From Bradyrhizobium sp. URHD0069 (lineage in GTDB: Bacteria; Pseudomonadota; Alphaproteobacteria; Rhizobiales; Xanthobacteraceae): a stretch of 64,000 bases of DNA. The position numbers and the translations under genes are program-made. The first letter of the stretch is position 1; the number at the start of each line of letters is the position of its first letter. The stretch covers positions 62,001-126,000 of the forward strand of contig NZ_JNIJ01000012.1 of the NCBI RefSeq assembly GCF_000701345.1, in the 5' to 3' direction. Under the pieces are notes generated by a model. The model was not told the DNA's origin. It did not search any database and worked only from the letters and a program-made list of their open reading frames with translations. Of this stretch, positions 26,991 through 35,756 are shown in pieces.

Positions 26991-28142
26991 TCAATGCGAT
27001 GCCCTATGCCTGGGGTATTCGAGCTGCATGGCGACGAAGTCGGCTGTGCGCATTCCGTAGCGGGCCTCCACTCCGAAAAGGGCTTGGTCCAATGCTTTCG
27101 CTGGTTGTAGCTCCCCGATCGCCGGCAGCAGTCGTTCCGGGGGCCAGCCTGCGGCGACCTGATGAGGCAAAATGCGCAAGCCGCCGCGGGTTTGCTGCGC
27201 ACCATTGGCGCCAGCAAACGTCACCGCGCGTGAGCGATAGGTCCGCGACCAGGCGTCCGCGACGAGGGCTAGCGACACTTCGTCAACGCCGGGCACAAGT
27301 TCGATGCCGAGCTGCTCTTGGTTCCAAAAGGCTAGTGCGTTGCGGATCGCCGTCAACGCGAACGGCCGCGTGAACTGGAACGCGTTGCTATCGTGACGGG
27401 CGTCCCACTCGGTGAGGCCGAGATCCCGGCCGACCGCCTCGGCCTTGTCCCGGCCGGCGATGGCTTCGATGAGGGTGAGCGACATCGGCATCGACGCGGT
27501 GATCCCCGTCGTCGTCGCAACGTCCCGGTCGACCACCAGCCGACGGTCCGCGACATAGTGGATCGCGGGATGCTTGTCGCGCAGCTCTTTGAGGAAATAC
27601 CAGTGGGTCGTCGCCCGCTTGCCGTCGAGTAGTCCGGTATTGCCGACGACCTTGGCTCCGGCGCAGACGCCGATGATGATCGCGCCCTTGGCGGCTTGGC
27701 TCTTGATCCATTGCAGGGCCGCCGGGTCGTCATCGCGGCTCATGGCGGGGACGATGACATAGTCGGCGCCTTCCGGATGCTGCGCATCGAAGTCCGCGAC
27801 CGTCGCCTGCGGCTCAACCTTGAGCACCGGAAAAAGCGTCACAGGTCCCGGCTTCGTTCCCAGCGCCACCACATCGGCGACGTCGGCGCGCTGGAGGACG
27901 CCATAGGGCATCAGATAGTCGGTGGTCTCGCTGCTGTCATTAACGCCGACGATCGCGATCAGCGGGCGCTGGCGTTTCGGCGGCTTCAAGGCGGCGATCG
28001 TGGCGTCGGCCTCGTCCTTCGCGATCGGCGGCGCGGCTCCAAACGACGGCGCCGGAGGCAGCGTGAAAATCCAGGCGCCGCCGATTGTCACGAGAAGTGC
28101 GGCGGCGCCCAAACCGCTCCACAATACAAGCCGCCAATTCAT
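26991..28142 (-). CDS. Membrane-anchored DJ-1/PfpI (GATase1-like) protein
   Basis: The 383-aa product starts MNWRLVLWSGLGAAALLVTI, a signal anchor. A DJ-1/PfpI domain (about 65-245) follows with nucleophile elbow IIGVCAGAKVV (Cys) and a downstream THW histidine. The order resembles the N-terminal domain of GlxA/FtrA-type regulators, but no C-terminal AraC helix-turn-helix is present. The ~130 C-terminal residues are of unknown fold. It probably acts in the periplasm. A TTG five codons upstream is a less likely start. Confidence 0.82.
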   Translation of the reverse strand: MNWRLVLWSGLGAAALLVTIGGAWIFTLPPAPSFGAAPPIAKDEADATIAALKPPKRQRPLIAIVGVNDSSETTDYLMPYGVLQRADVADVVALGTKPGPVTLFPVLKVEPQATVADFDAQHPEGADYVIVPAMSRDDDPAALQWIKSQAAKGAIIIGVCAGAKVVGNTGLLDGKRATTHWYFLKELRDKHPAIHYVADRRLVVDRDVATTTGITASMPMSLTLIEAIAGRDKAEAVGRDLGLTEWDARHDSNAFQFTRPFALTAIRNALAFWNQEQLGIELVPGVDEVSLALVADAWSRTYRSRAVTFAGANGAQQTRGGLRILPHQVAAGWPPERLLPAIGELQPAKALDQALFGVEARYGMRTADFVAMQLEYPRHRASH

Positions 28143-28340
28143 GGATACTTGCCTCAACGGTCTACAGTTACGTGTCTTAACTCGTAGCCGCTGCTCTCAT
28201 GGCCTGTCCGAAATGACATAAATCGGGCAAAAACTGCCATGCAACGAGGGGAACCTCGAATGGCATTGCCTGTTGTGGTAGTCAGGTCGAACCCAGTTCT
28301 AGCAGCGCGCAATGTGGGTAAATTGGTGGAGAGGTTTGCC

Positions 28341-28544
28341 TCACAACCCCAATTCCCTCCGAATGGCGGCAGATGAATTGCCGACCTTTTCGATCAGTCG
28401 CTGCAACTCGCCTTTCGAGACACCCAGCTCTTTGGTCCAATGATCCATTTCCCATGGCTCATGCACGTTTATCTTGTGCATGTCTGTTATGTGCACGCTT
28501 ATCCTGGTGCGCGTGGCCGCGCCTTTTTTCTTCAGATCGTCCAT
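28341..28544 (-). CDS. DUF3606 domain protein
   Basis: This 67-aa protein starts after a strong GGAGG site (MDDLKKKGAATRTRISVHIT). Its C-terminal half, WTKELGVSKGELQRLIEKVG followed by an RREL end, matches DUF3606, a short helical domain common in rhizobia and thought to bind nucleic acid or protein. Context gives no further clue. Confidence 0.82.
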   Translation of the reverse strand: MDDLKKKGAATRTRISVHITDMHKINVHEPWEMDHWTKELGVSKGELQRLIEKVGNSSAAIRRELGL

Positions 28545-28808
28545 CGTTTCCTCCGAATGGGAAGCCGCAGCCCCGCCCTCTGGTGGCCGTTGGGGGATGA
28601 GCAGGGTCACGCGGGAGCATTGTTCACAGCCCGCTCAATCAACTCGGTTTGAAGTAAGAAGTTCGTGCGAAAGTCCTCTGCACGCAAACATTTTGAAAAA
28701 CGTCACCGCCCTCCCCCAAGAGTCTCGTGAAGATTTTGCGGCTTGGAACCGATTTGACATTGGCAGCTTATACCGCGCGCCGATTCCTCGCCGGCTCGGC
28801 GCAAATCC

Positions 28809-28850
28809 AACGGCCTCAGCTTTCACCCAACAGCTGAGGCCGTTACTTTT
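28809..28850 (+). terminator. Strong orphan rho-independent terminator (possible sRNA end)
   Basis: A perfect 13-bp stem (AACGGCCTCAGCT and complement) with a 10-nt loop is followed by ACTTTT on the plus strand. No plus-strand coding gene ends nearby: the flanking gene to the left is on the minus strand, and 28545-28808 has no credible gene. A small RNA transcribed rightward and ending here is possible. The remainder of the 28545-29026 gap shows nothing else. Confidence 0.65.
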
Positions 28851-29026
28851 GGCCTAATTCTTGATCCACGGAACGAACCTCCAAATTGGTGGCGCTATTT
28901 TGGGCGACCTTCGCTAGACACACGGCCGCCCTACAGGGTTCGGTCGGGATGCTCGGAACGAATCGGTGGCCGCCGGCTTGAATCCTGGGTTCTTTGTGCG
29001 TGGCATCGATGAATTGAGAGGCGAGA

Positions 29027-29254
29027 ATGTTCCTGATGGGACTTGGCGCGCTGCTCGTTCTCGGCGGAATCTTGTACATGGCACGTACCGCCATTTGGCG
29101 GGGACCACTTAGCGGCCGGGATTCCTCCCAGCCGCCTCGCGACACGCTGGAGCCACCACGGCGCGGCTTGGGATTCTTGGGGGTCGGAACGAACTGGCCC
29201 GGCATTGTCCTTTTGGCAATCGGTGCAGTTTTGTTGGTATCGGCCGGTTTCTAG
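29027..29254 (+). CDS. Small two-span membrane protein
   Basis: The 75-aa product has hydrophobic segments at both ends (MFLMGLGALLVLGGILYM and a C-terminal GIVLLAIGAVLLVSAGF) joined by a Pro/Arg-rich loop with a GLGFLGVGTNWPG motif. A GAGAGG-type site precedes the ATG. The plan resembles DUF2905-like small inner-membrane proteins of unknown role. Confidence 0.7.
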   Translation: MFLMGLGALLVLGGILYMARTAIWRGPLSGRDSSQPPRDTLEPPRRGLGFLGVGTNWPGIVLLAIGAVLLVSAGF

Positions 29255-29401
29255 GCCTCCGCCGCATGTGAGCAATGAACAGCCCTTGAGCGAGCGCATT
29301 GCAGCCGCATTGGTTTCACCGAATGGCCACATGAGAATCAGACGCTAACCAAATTTCGTGAATAGCAATCTTCTTGTTTTTCAACGTGGAAAGGAATGAC
29401 C

Positions 29402-29758
29402 ATGCGCATCTTTACAGCATCCGTCATTATTGCAGCCCTCTCCCTCGGGACGCCGGCTTTCGTGCAGGCACAGGGAACACCCGCGCAACCCGAGGCCCAG
29501 ACACCGCCTGCCCAGTCCAGTACGGTCATACGAAGCATACAGGTCGTCGACATCAAGGAACTGGCACCGGCGGTGCGCTCCAAGGTCGATGAGATCGTTG
29601 CGCGCACAAGCGACGAAGATATTCAGTCACTCCGGAAAGCCATCGACGCGACACCGGAGGCGGCGTCCGCGCTTAAAGCCAAGGGCCTCTCTTCGTCACA
29701 CGTCGTTGCTATCAATATCGCCGACGGTGTCCTGACGATGTTCGCCAAGACAGCTTGA
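29402..29758 (+). CDS. Exported hypothetical protein
   Basis: From the ATG with AAGGA eight bases upstream, the 118-aa product has a signal peptide (MRIFTASVIIAALSLGTPAF, cleavage near VQAQ), a Pro/Gln/Thr-rich linker and a helical C-terminal half. An ATG two codons upstream lies too close to the site. It is probably periplasmic. No known family is recognised. Confidence 0.78.
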   Translation: MRIFTASVIIAALSLGTPAFVQAQGTPAQPEAQTPPAQSSTVIRSIQVVDIKELAPAVRSKVDEIVARTSDEDIQSLRKAIDATPEAASALKAKGLSSSHVVAINIADGVLTMFAKTA

Positions 29759-30459
29759 AATCAGGCTTACTGGCACTGAACTGAAATGTCCAAACCTTGC
29801 CCTCCGCCGGCATGAACCGGCGGCCGGTCCCGTGCCGTGCCACAGGGCGCCACGGGCGACCGCGACTATCGCGGCTCATCGGCTCGCTAACGCGGTCACG
29901 CAGGCGTCGGTTGAAATCGATCATATCGACGTTGGGCATCGCCCTCCATTGTTGGGCATCGCCTTCCGTTTTTCGTCCGCCTGCTGATCTCGAACCCGTG
30001 AACAGGTTTCATGGGCCTGGCGGCCACGAAACAACCCGCAGCGCCCACGAAACCATTTCCCCGCCCCGCGCCGACGGCCTGAAACGAATGGCTGCTACGA
30101 GTCAATCCGGTAGTCAGACAACGGGGTTCGATCATGTGGACGTTCATCAGCTTACTTTACCGAGCGTATTGCCGAGCACGGCTGGTTGAAATGCGCCGGT
30201 ACCCTCGCGCGACGATTGCCTGAAAAGCGCGCGGAGTATCGCGACGTTGAGCATCGAAAGTCTGGTAGATCGGACAGCAGAAAAAGCGACGGCGGCGCTC
30301 AGCGCGCGGTTGATGACGTGCTCGATCCCGCAAGCTCGATCCTTCAAGCCCGGTCCTGCAAGCTCGGTCCGTCTGCATGATTGGCCAGATTCTTTTTACG
30401 CCCAAAAGCGACGCATTGCCGTTAGCGAACCTTAACCGTTTAACGGTAAGGGACGGTGT
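29759..30459. other. Intergenic with minor repeats, no gene
   Basis: No convincing frame in 700 bases. Two small repeats are visible: TTGGGCATCGCC occurs twice around 29933-29965, and a 14-nt motif of the form CAAGCTCGGTCC is repeated three times imperfectly around 30328-30371. Confidence 0.5.
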
Positions 30460-30726
30460 GTGGACAAAATGAGACAAAAACTCAAACTAAAGCGCCAACC
30501 AACGCGCAGGCGTCGCCGTCAATCCGCGTGGATCGCGTTTGATGGAGAAAAAGCCGATTGCGAATGCCGGGTGGAGGATGTTTCACAAGCTGGCGCGAAA
30601 ATAACCGGCATCGCCGCGGAGGTTGGAAGTCAGTTCGCTATTTCTCTGGTGCCGCGCGCACCGAAGCGTCCGTGCGAAGTCGTTTGGCGTCGTGGGAATA
30701 CACTTGGCATCAGATTTCTGGGCTGA
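30460..30726 (+). CDS. PilZ-domain protein
   Basis: The 88-aa product consists of one PilZ domain. The Arg-rich RxxxR part (RRRRRQSAWIAF) lies near residues 17-28, and DVSQAGAKI, the D/N-x-S-x-x-G motif that contacts cyclic di-GMP, lies near 44-52. Initiation at GTG is favoured by AAGGG seven bases upstream; an ATG lies three codons further. Single-domain PilZ proteins act as c-di-GMP adaptors, often in motility or exopolysaccharide control. The last binding-motif serine is replaced by Ala, so binding may be weaker. Confidence 0.85.
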   Translation: MDKMRQKLKLKRQPTRRRRRQSAWIAFDGEKADCECRVEDVSQAGAKITGIAAEVGSQFAISLVPRAPKRPCEVVWRRGNTLGIRFLG

Positions 30727-31554
30727 ACCGCAGCGTTTGGCGCAGGCGGTCGGCTTCAGTTCCCTTTCACCTCTCCACTTCCAGATGTACCCAAGCCGGT
30801 AGCTTAAGTTGCTATGGCACGGTCGCTGAAGGCTCGCGTCGGATGTTGCGCGTCCGCCCCCTCCCCAACTTCAGGCACTTCCCTAAATTATTCCCCACGA
30901 TCAACTGTTTTTGATCGATAAATTTGTCGAACCTGGTCGAACCCAATAGCGCTCGGGAAAACTTAACTTTACGTCGCGCAGAGCTGGTCGTGAGTCGCAT
31001 CACACCAACGATTTCAATTGCACGACAGGGGTCGCCGGCTTTTTTAACCTCCCGCCGGCGGCCCCGCCCCCCCCCCCCGCGCGTCGCTGCACTCAAAGCG
31101 GCTCTCGCGATGGCGTTTCGCAGACCATCAATCGAGTACAGCGTCGATCACGCCGTTGAGATAGGGAGCAGTCAGGGCACGGCGGCATGAACGTGCTCCC
31201 CGATCCAGTAACTCAGCGCCATCTGGAAGCTCTGATAGGGCCGGAAGGCTTCAAGTATTCGCCATCAGGAAGGCAGATGGCATCGAATCTTGCCGGAAAA
31301 TCCTTCTATATTTCAGCATCTTGCTTCAGTACCCCGCCGCGTCAGCGGCTGTCATGGCCTCCTTTCATCATCAAAACGCCGGCTAGGGGGAATTTCGCGA
31401 TGCGAAATCAACGATTGGACACATGATGACGATTTATTCCTGTATGAGAAATAATCGGGTCGATAACGGGAGACGCCGGACGCCCGGCATCCGTCATCTC
31501 CAAGAAAAATACATGGCCCCCTCCGGTTGTGACCTTTCGGGCGGCATTAACATT
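30727..31554. other. Intergenic, no convincing gene
   Basis: More than 800 bases with only weak frames. A run of 13 C residues near 31066-31078 is notable as a slippage-prone tract. No start signals of quality are seen until the GrlR-like gene. Confidence 0.45.
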
Positions 31555-31899
31555 ATGAAGAACGGGCTCTACTCGATCCACATCCAGATGCTCGACGGGG
31601 TGAAGGGCTGGTCCAGCGGTGTGATCATCCTTCACGACGGCAGGCTGATCGGGGGCGACCCCTATTTTTGGACGGTGGGCACCTACACGTGCAAGGAAGC
31701 CACTTGGAAGGGTGAACTGGTCACCAACCAGCACACACCGTATCGCGACAGCGCGGCGCGTCCCGTCTTTGCAGGCCGGGAAGTAACCACGGGCTTTTCC
31801 GGGACCTATCGAGGAGGCGAATCCGAGGTTTTTGGCACTTCCCTGGTGGGTAGCCGAAGCATCAGTTTTCGCGCGACATTGCGCTGGCTGGCGGATTAA
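31555..31899 (+). CDS. GrlR-like regulatory protein
   Basis: The 114-aa product begins MKNGLYSIHIQMLDGVKGW and continues in the beta-rich pattern of the GrlR family (SGVIILHDGRLIGGDPYFW, TWKGELVTNQHTP, FSGTY). In enteropathogens GrlR is a lipocalin-like negative regulator of type III secretion. The rhizobial homologues occur without GrlA, and their role is unknown. The start is chosen by family length. An ATG 14 codons upstream is possible and the ribosome-binding site is weak. Confidence 0.8.
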   Translation: MKNGLYSIHIQMLDGVKGWSSGVIILHDGRLIGGDPYFWTVGTYTCKEATWKGELVTNQHTPYRDSAARPVFAGREVTTGFSGTYRGGESEVFGTSLVGSRSISFRATLRWLAD

Positions 31900-32025
31900 T
31901 TGATGGCTTCCCGCCGCGTGCGGCTGTACACCGCTCCAAATCGTGCGAGCATCTTTGTCGCGCGCTACCGCGACCGCGAAAACCGATTGTCTCACAACAA
32001 ACAATGAAAGCAACAAGGGCGTTCA

Positions 32026-32370
32026 ATGAGTGGATTTAAGGAACCTAGCTTTGCAGATCGACAGAAGGCGGCGCAGCAGGCCAGGCAAGACATCCTGAAC
32101 AAGTTTCGCAGCCAACCGGGTCCCGACGATCCCGCGGTGATGCAGCGGCAGGCCGAGCGTGAAGCCCAGGCCGCCGCGCGGGCCAAGGCCAAACTGGCGC
32201 GCGAGGCCGCCCAGGCCGAGGAAAAACGCCGCGAGGCCGAGGCGGCGGCGCAGGCCGCTGCCCAGCTCGCGCGCGAAAAGGAAGAGGCTGCCGTGAAAGA
32301 GGCCGCGCTTGAGGCCGAACGCAAGGCGGCGCGCGACGCCCGCTATGCCGCGCGCAAGAAGCGCAAATAG
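32026..32370 (+). CDS. DUF6481 family protein
   Basis: The 114-aa, highly charged protein begins MSGFKEPSFADRQKAAQQAR and continues as an Ala/Glu/Arg/Lys-rich continuous helix, probably a coiled coil, ending ARKKRK. This is the DUF6481 signature found throughout alphaproteobacteria. It is cytoplasmic and of unknown role. Confidence 0.85.
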   Translation: MSGFKEPSFADRQKAAQQARQDILNKFRSQPGPDDPAVMQRQAEREAQAAARAKAKLAREAAQAEEKRREAEAAAQAAAQLAREKEEAAVKEAALEAERKAARDARYAARKKRK

Positions 32371-32405
32371 CCGAACATCTTGTTCGCCGTAACTTCCAGA
32401 CGTCA

Positions 32406-32433
32406 CAGGCCCGCCCCTGAAGAGGCGAGCCTG
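32406..32433. terminator. Hairpin between convergent genes
   Basis: A 10-bp stem with one mismatch (CAGGCCCGCC with GGCGAGCCTG) and an 8-nt loop lies between the convergent DUF6481 and MXKDX genes. No T-run follows, so this is only a likely terminator. Confidence 0.4.
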
Positions 32434-32450
32434 CACCGAGCGAACGGCGG

Positions 32451-32699
32451 TTAGTTCTTCTTCATTCCGCCGTCTTTGCTCATGCCGTCTTTCGACATGG
32501 TGTCCTTGGACATGGTGTCCTTGGACGTCGTGCCCTTGGACATGGTGTCCTTCTTCGTGGTGCCCTTCGACATCGAATCTTTCTTCATGCCGTCGTCCTT
32601 GCCCATCTTGTCCTGGGCGAAGGCGGCGGGCGCAAGCGCCAGGCTAAGCGAAAGAGCGGCGGCAGATACGCCGAGGGCGATGCGGGTGCTGATGGTCAT
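32451..32699 (-). CDS. Pentapeptide MXKDX repeat protein
   Basis: The 82-aa product has a signal peptide (LGVSAAALSLSLALAPAAFA, cleavage before QDK). It is followed by repeats of the M-x-K-D/G-x type (DSMSK, DTMSK, DGMSK). This matches the MXKDX-repeat family of periplasmic proteins, Met- and Lys/Asp-rich, possibly metal-binding. The gene is single and no partner is evident. Confidence 0.88.
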   Translation of the reverse strand: MTISTRIALGVSAAALSLSLALAPAAFAQDKMGKDDGMKKDSMSKGTTKKDTMSKGTTSKDTMSKDTMSKDGMSKDGGMKKN

Positions 32700-32836
32700 A
32701 GGTTGGTCCTTCGCAATTGGGGTTGAAAGCGACTGATGCCGCTATGATCTCAACGGTCCTTGGTCCCGTTTGTTACCCGCGGCTCAAAATTTTTCCGCCA
32801 AAAGTGCGCCGTGTCCTGCCGCGGGTGATGACCGCG

Positions 32837-33742
32837 CTACGAAATCGCCCGCTTCGCATTCAAGGCCGCGGCCACGCGGCTTACCGGCGGCCGGCCGATC
32901 AAGCCGCTCACCTGGTTGGTGGCCGCTACCAATCTTGGCATATCCACGCCGGTCGCGATCCCCATGCCTTCCAGCATGTACACCACGTCCTCGGTCGCGA
33001 CGTTGCCGGTTGCGCCGGGCGCATAGGGGCAGCCGCCGAGACCGCCGGCCGCGGAATCGATCACGCGCGCTCCCTCTTCCAATCCGGCATAGAGATTGGC
33101 GAGCGCCTGGCCGTAGGTGTCGTGAAAATGCATCGCGAGGCTGGCCATTGGCACGGCGCCGGCCACCGCGCGTAGTAACTGCCGTGCCTTGAGCGGCGTG
33201 CCGACGCCGATGGTGTCCCCGAGCGAAACTTCGTAGCAACCGAGATCCCACAGCAGCTTCGCGACATCCACGACCGCTTGCGGCTTGACCTCGCCGTCAT
33301 AGGGACAACCGAGCACGCAGGAGATATAGCCGCGCACCTTGACTCCATCGGCTTTCGCTCTGATGACGACCGGCTTGAATCGTTCTATCGATTGGGCGAC
33401 CGAGCAGTTGATATTGGCGCGCGAAAAGCCTTCAGAGGCCGAAGCAAACACCGCGATTACCTTGGCGCCGGCCGCGCGCGCGGCCTCATAGCCCTTTTCG
33501 TTCGGCACCAGCACATGGAATTCGCTCTCGGGATGATGGTTGACGCCGCGCAGCACTTGATCCGAATTCACCATCTGCGGGATCGCCTTCGACGACACGA
33601 AGGCTCCGACCTCCACCGTGTGCAGCCCGGCGCCGATCAGCGCCTCGATGAACGCAATGCGATCGGCGACGCTGACCGGCGTCTTTTCGTTTTGCAGACC
33701 GTCGCGCGGGCCGACTTCAACGATGCGAACGGAATCGCTCAT
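32837..33742 (-). CDS. mvaB: Hydroxymethylglutaryl-CoA lyase
   Basis: The 301-aa TIM-barrel enzyme splits HMG-CoA to acetyl-CoA and acetoacetate, the last step of leucine breakdown. It begins MSDSVRIVEVGPRDGLQNEK, the typical HMGL-like start with the catalytic Arg-Asp. It also contains SVAQSIERFKPV and the C-terminal signature GLGGCPYAPGATGNVATEDV with the active-site Cys. It is the last gene of the mcc operon, seven bases after mccA. Length matches bacterial lyases. Confidence 0.95.
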   Translation of the reverse strand: MSDSVRIVEVGPRDGLQNEKTPVSVADRIAFIEALIGAGLHTVEVGAFVSSKAIPQMVNSDQVLRGVNHHPESEFHVLVPNEKGYEAARAAGAKVIAVFASASEGFSRANINCSVAQSIERFKPVVIRAKADGVKVRGYISCVLGCPYDGEVKPQAVVDVAKLLWDLGCYEVSLGDTIGVGTPLKARQLLRAVAGAVPMASLAMHFHDTYGQALANLYAGLEEGARVIDSAAGGLGGCPYAPGATGNVATEDVVYMLEGMGIATGVDMPRLVAATNQVSGLIGRPPVSRVAAALNAKRAIS

Positions 33743-33749
33743 GCTGATT

Positions 33750-35756
33750 TCACGTAGCCAAAGGCTCGACCTCGGCGAGTTCGACGCCCTCCTGCACGAT
33801 ATCGCCCACCTTGCATTTTATCCGTTTCAGCACGCCGGCAAATGGTGCGCGCAGCGTCTGTTCCATCTTCATCACTTCAAGGGTGAGGATCGGCGCGCCT
33901 TTCTCCAGCGGGGCGCCCTCCTCGGCCAGCAACGCCACCACTGTGCCCGGCAAGGGCGCGACGATCTTGTCCTCGCCGACCTGCTCCTCGTCTTCACCGC
34001 CGAACGGATCGACCCAGTGCAGGTCGAAACGCCCGTTGCGGGTTCGCAGATAGAGTTCATGGCCTTCGATGACGGCGACGATATGGGACTTCATGCCGTC
34101 AAGCGTGAGATCTAACCTGCGGTCGTCGCTGGATGAAAAGGCGTACGCAAACTCGCGCTCGCCGATCGAGAGCGTCGCGGGACCGTTACCGTATGTGAGG
34201 CTTATCTGTTCAGTCGCCTGGCCATGGCGGAAGGTGAATAACCGCTGCCGCCGGCCCACCGGCATCCAGCCGGACGTTCGCCACGGCGAATGCGATTCCG
34301 CGCGCGCCGCTTTCGCTTCTTCGCCGAGAATGGCCGCGACGGCCGCGCAAAGCTCGAGATCGCCGGGCGGCGCAGCTACTGGCGTCAGCTCCTTCAACTC
34401 ACGCTCGATGAAGCCGGTGTCGATGGCATTGGCGCGCACGTCCGGATGCGTCACCAGCGCCGAAAGGAAGGGAATGTTGGTGACGATGCCGCGAACATCC
34501 GTCTCCTCGAGCCCGCGGTTAAGCCGCTCGATCGCGGCATCGCGGGTCGGCGCCCACGCGATCACCTTGGCCAGCATAGCGTCATAGTGCGGCGAGACCG
34601 CGTCCCCCTCGCGGTATCCGGCATCGATCCGCAACCCGTTCGACTGATCGGGCGTGCGCCAGGTCCGGATACGACCGACCGACGGCATGAAATTCTTGTG
34701 TGGATTTTCGGCATAGACCCGTGCTTCGATCGCGTGCCCGTGCAACTTGATTTCATTTTGCGCCAGCGGCAGCTTTTCGCCGAACGCCACGCGCAGCTGC
34801 CATTCCACGAGGTCGATGCCCGTGATCAGTTCGGTCACGGGATGCTCGACCTGCAGCCGCGTGTTCATCTCGATAAAGAACACGTCCTTGCCGTTGGAGA
34901 CAAATTCGATGGTGCCGGCACCGACATAGCTCACCGCGGCCGCGGCCTTGCGCGCGGCGGCGCAGACCGCCACGCGCTGCGTGGCATTAAGCGTCGGCGA
35001 TGGCGCCTCCTCGACCACCTTCTGATGCCGCCGCTGCAAGGTGCATTCGCGCTCGAACAGCGAAAGTAGATTGCCGTGGCTGTCGCCGATGATCTGCACC
35101 TCGATGTGGCGCGGATTTTCGACGAATTTTTCGATCAGCATGCGATCGTCGCCGAAGGCGGCCTTCGCCTCGCGTCTGGCGCTTGTGACGGCCGCGGCAA
35201 GCTCGCTGGGCGAATGCACGATGCGCATGCCGCGCCCTCCGCCGCCTGCGGATGCCTTGATCAGAACCGGAAATCCGATCTGGTCGGCGGCCTTCGCCAG
35301 TGTCGCGTCGTCCTGGGCCTCCCCGTGATAGCCCGGCACCAGCGGTACGCCGGCCTTTTCCATCAGCAATTTGGAGCCGGACTTCGAGCCCATCGCCTTG
35401 ATCATCTCGGCGGTCGGGCCGACGAATACCAATCCCGCGCCCGCGCAGGCTTGCGCGAATTCAGCACTTTCCGACAAAAACCCGTAACCGGGATGCACGG
35501 CTTCGGCGCCGCTCTTGCGCGCCACTTCGATCACACGCTCGATGTTGAGATAGCTGTCGCGCGCCCGCGCCGGTCCGAGTAACACGGCTTCGTCGGCCAT
35601 GGCGACATGCATCGCGTCGCGGTCGGCCTCGGAATAGACCGCCACGGTGCGCAGGCCCATCGCCCGGGCGGTGCGGATCACGCGGCAGGCGATCTCGCCG
35701 CGATTGGCGATCAGCAGGGTGCGAAATCGCCGGTACTGAGCTGCCGGTTTCATCAT
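33750..35756 (-). CDS. mccA: Methylcrotonyl-CoA carboxylase, biotin-containing alpha subunit
   Basis: The 668-aa subunit contains a biotin carboxylase domain (residues about 1-450: FRTLLIANRGEIACRVIRTA, the ATP-grasp loop GGGGRGMRIV and the FIEMNTRLQVEHPVTE motif). A linker follows, then a C-terminal biotinyl domain with EVMKME, the Lys being the biotin site. Its ATG overlaps the stop of the beta-subunit gene by one base (TGATG), so the subunits are translationally coupled. A longer upstream frame exists but lies inside the preceding gene. Assignment to methylcrotonyl-CoA rather than propionyl-CoA follows from the adjacent HMG-CoA lyase. Confidence 0.93.
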   Translation of the reverse strand: MMKPAAQYRRFRTLLIANRGEIACRVIRTARAMGLRTVAVYSEADRDAMHVAMADEAVLLGPARARDSYLNIERVIEVARKSGAEAVHPGYGFLSESAEFAQACAGAGLVFVGPTAEMIKAMGSKSGSKLLMEKAGVPLVPGYHGEAQDDATLAKAADQIGFPVLIKASAGGGGRGMRIVHSPSELAAAVTSARREAKAAFGDDRMLIEKFVENPRHIEVQIIGDSHGNLLSLFERECTLQRRHQKVVEEAPSPTLNATQRVAVCAAARKAAAAVSYVGAGTIEFVSNGKDVFFIEMNTRLQVEHPVTELITGIDLVEWQLRVAFGEKLPLAQNEIKLHGHAIEARVYAENPHKNFMPSVGRIRTWRTPDQSNGLRIDAGYREGDAVSPHYDAMLAKVIAWAPTRDAAIERLNRGLEETDVRGIVTNIPFLSALVTHPDVRANAIDTGFIERELKELTPVAAPPGDLELCAAVAAILGEEAKAARAESHSPWRTSGWMPVGRRQRLFTFRHGQATEQISLTYGNGPATLSIGEREFAYAFSSSDDRRLDLTLDGMKSHIVAVIEGHELYLRTRNGRFDLHWVDPFGGEDEEQVGEDKIVAPLPGTVVALLAEEGAPLEKGAPILTLEVMKMEQTLRAPFAGVLKRIKCKVGDIVQEGVELAEVEPLAT

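Noticed and set aside
25739..27373. 544-codon plus-strand frame across the AEC transporter
   Set aside because: It is Arg/Gly/His-rich and overlaps the clearly membrane-patterned AEC gene in another frame.
29797..30477. Short frames on both strands as genes
   Set aside because: No ribosome-binding sites, Arg-rich out-of-frame composition and mutual overlap.
31062..31078. Run of 13 C residues as a phase-variation switch
   Set aside because: It lies in no credible gene and is not placed between promoter elements of one, so only the tract itself can be stated.
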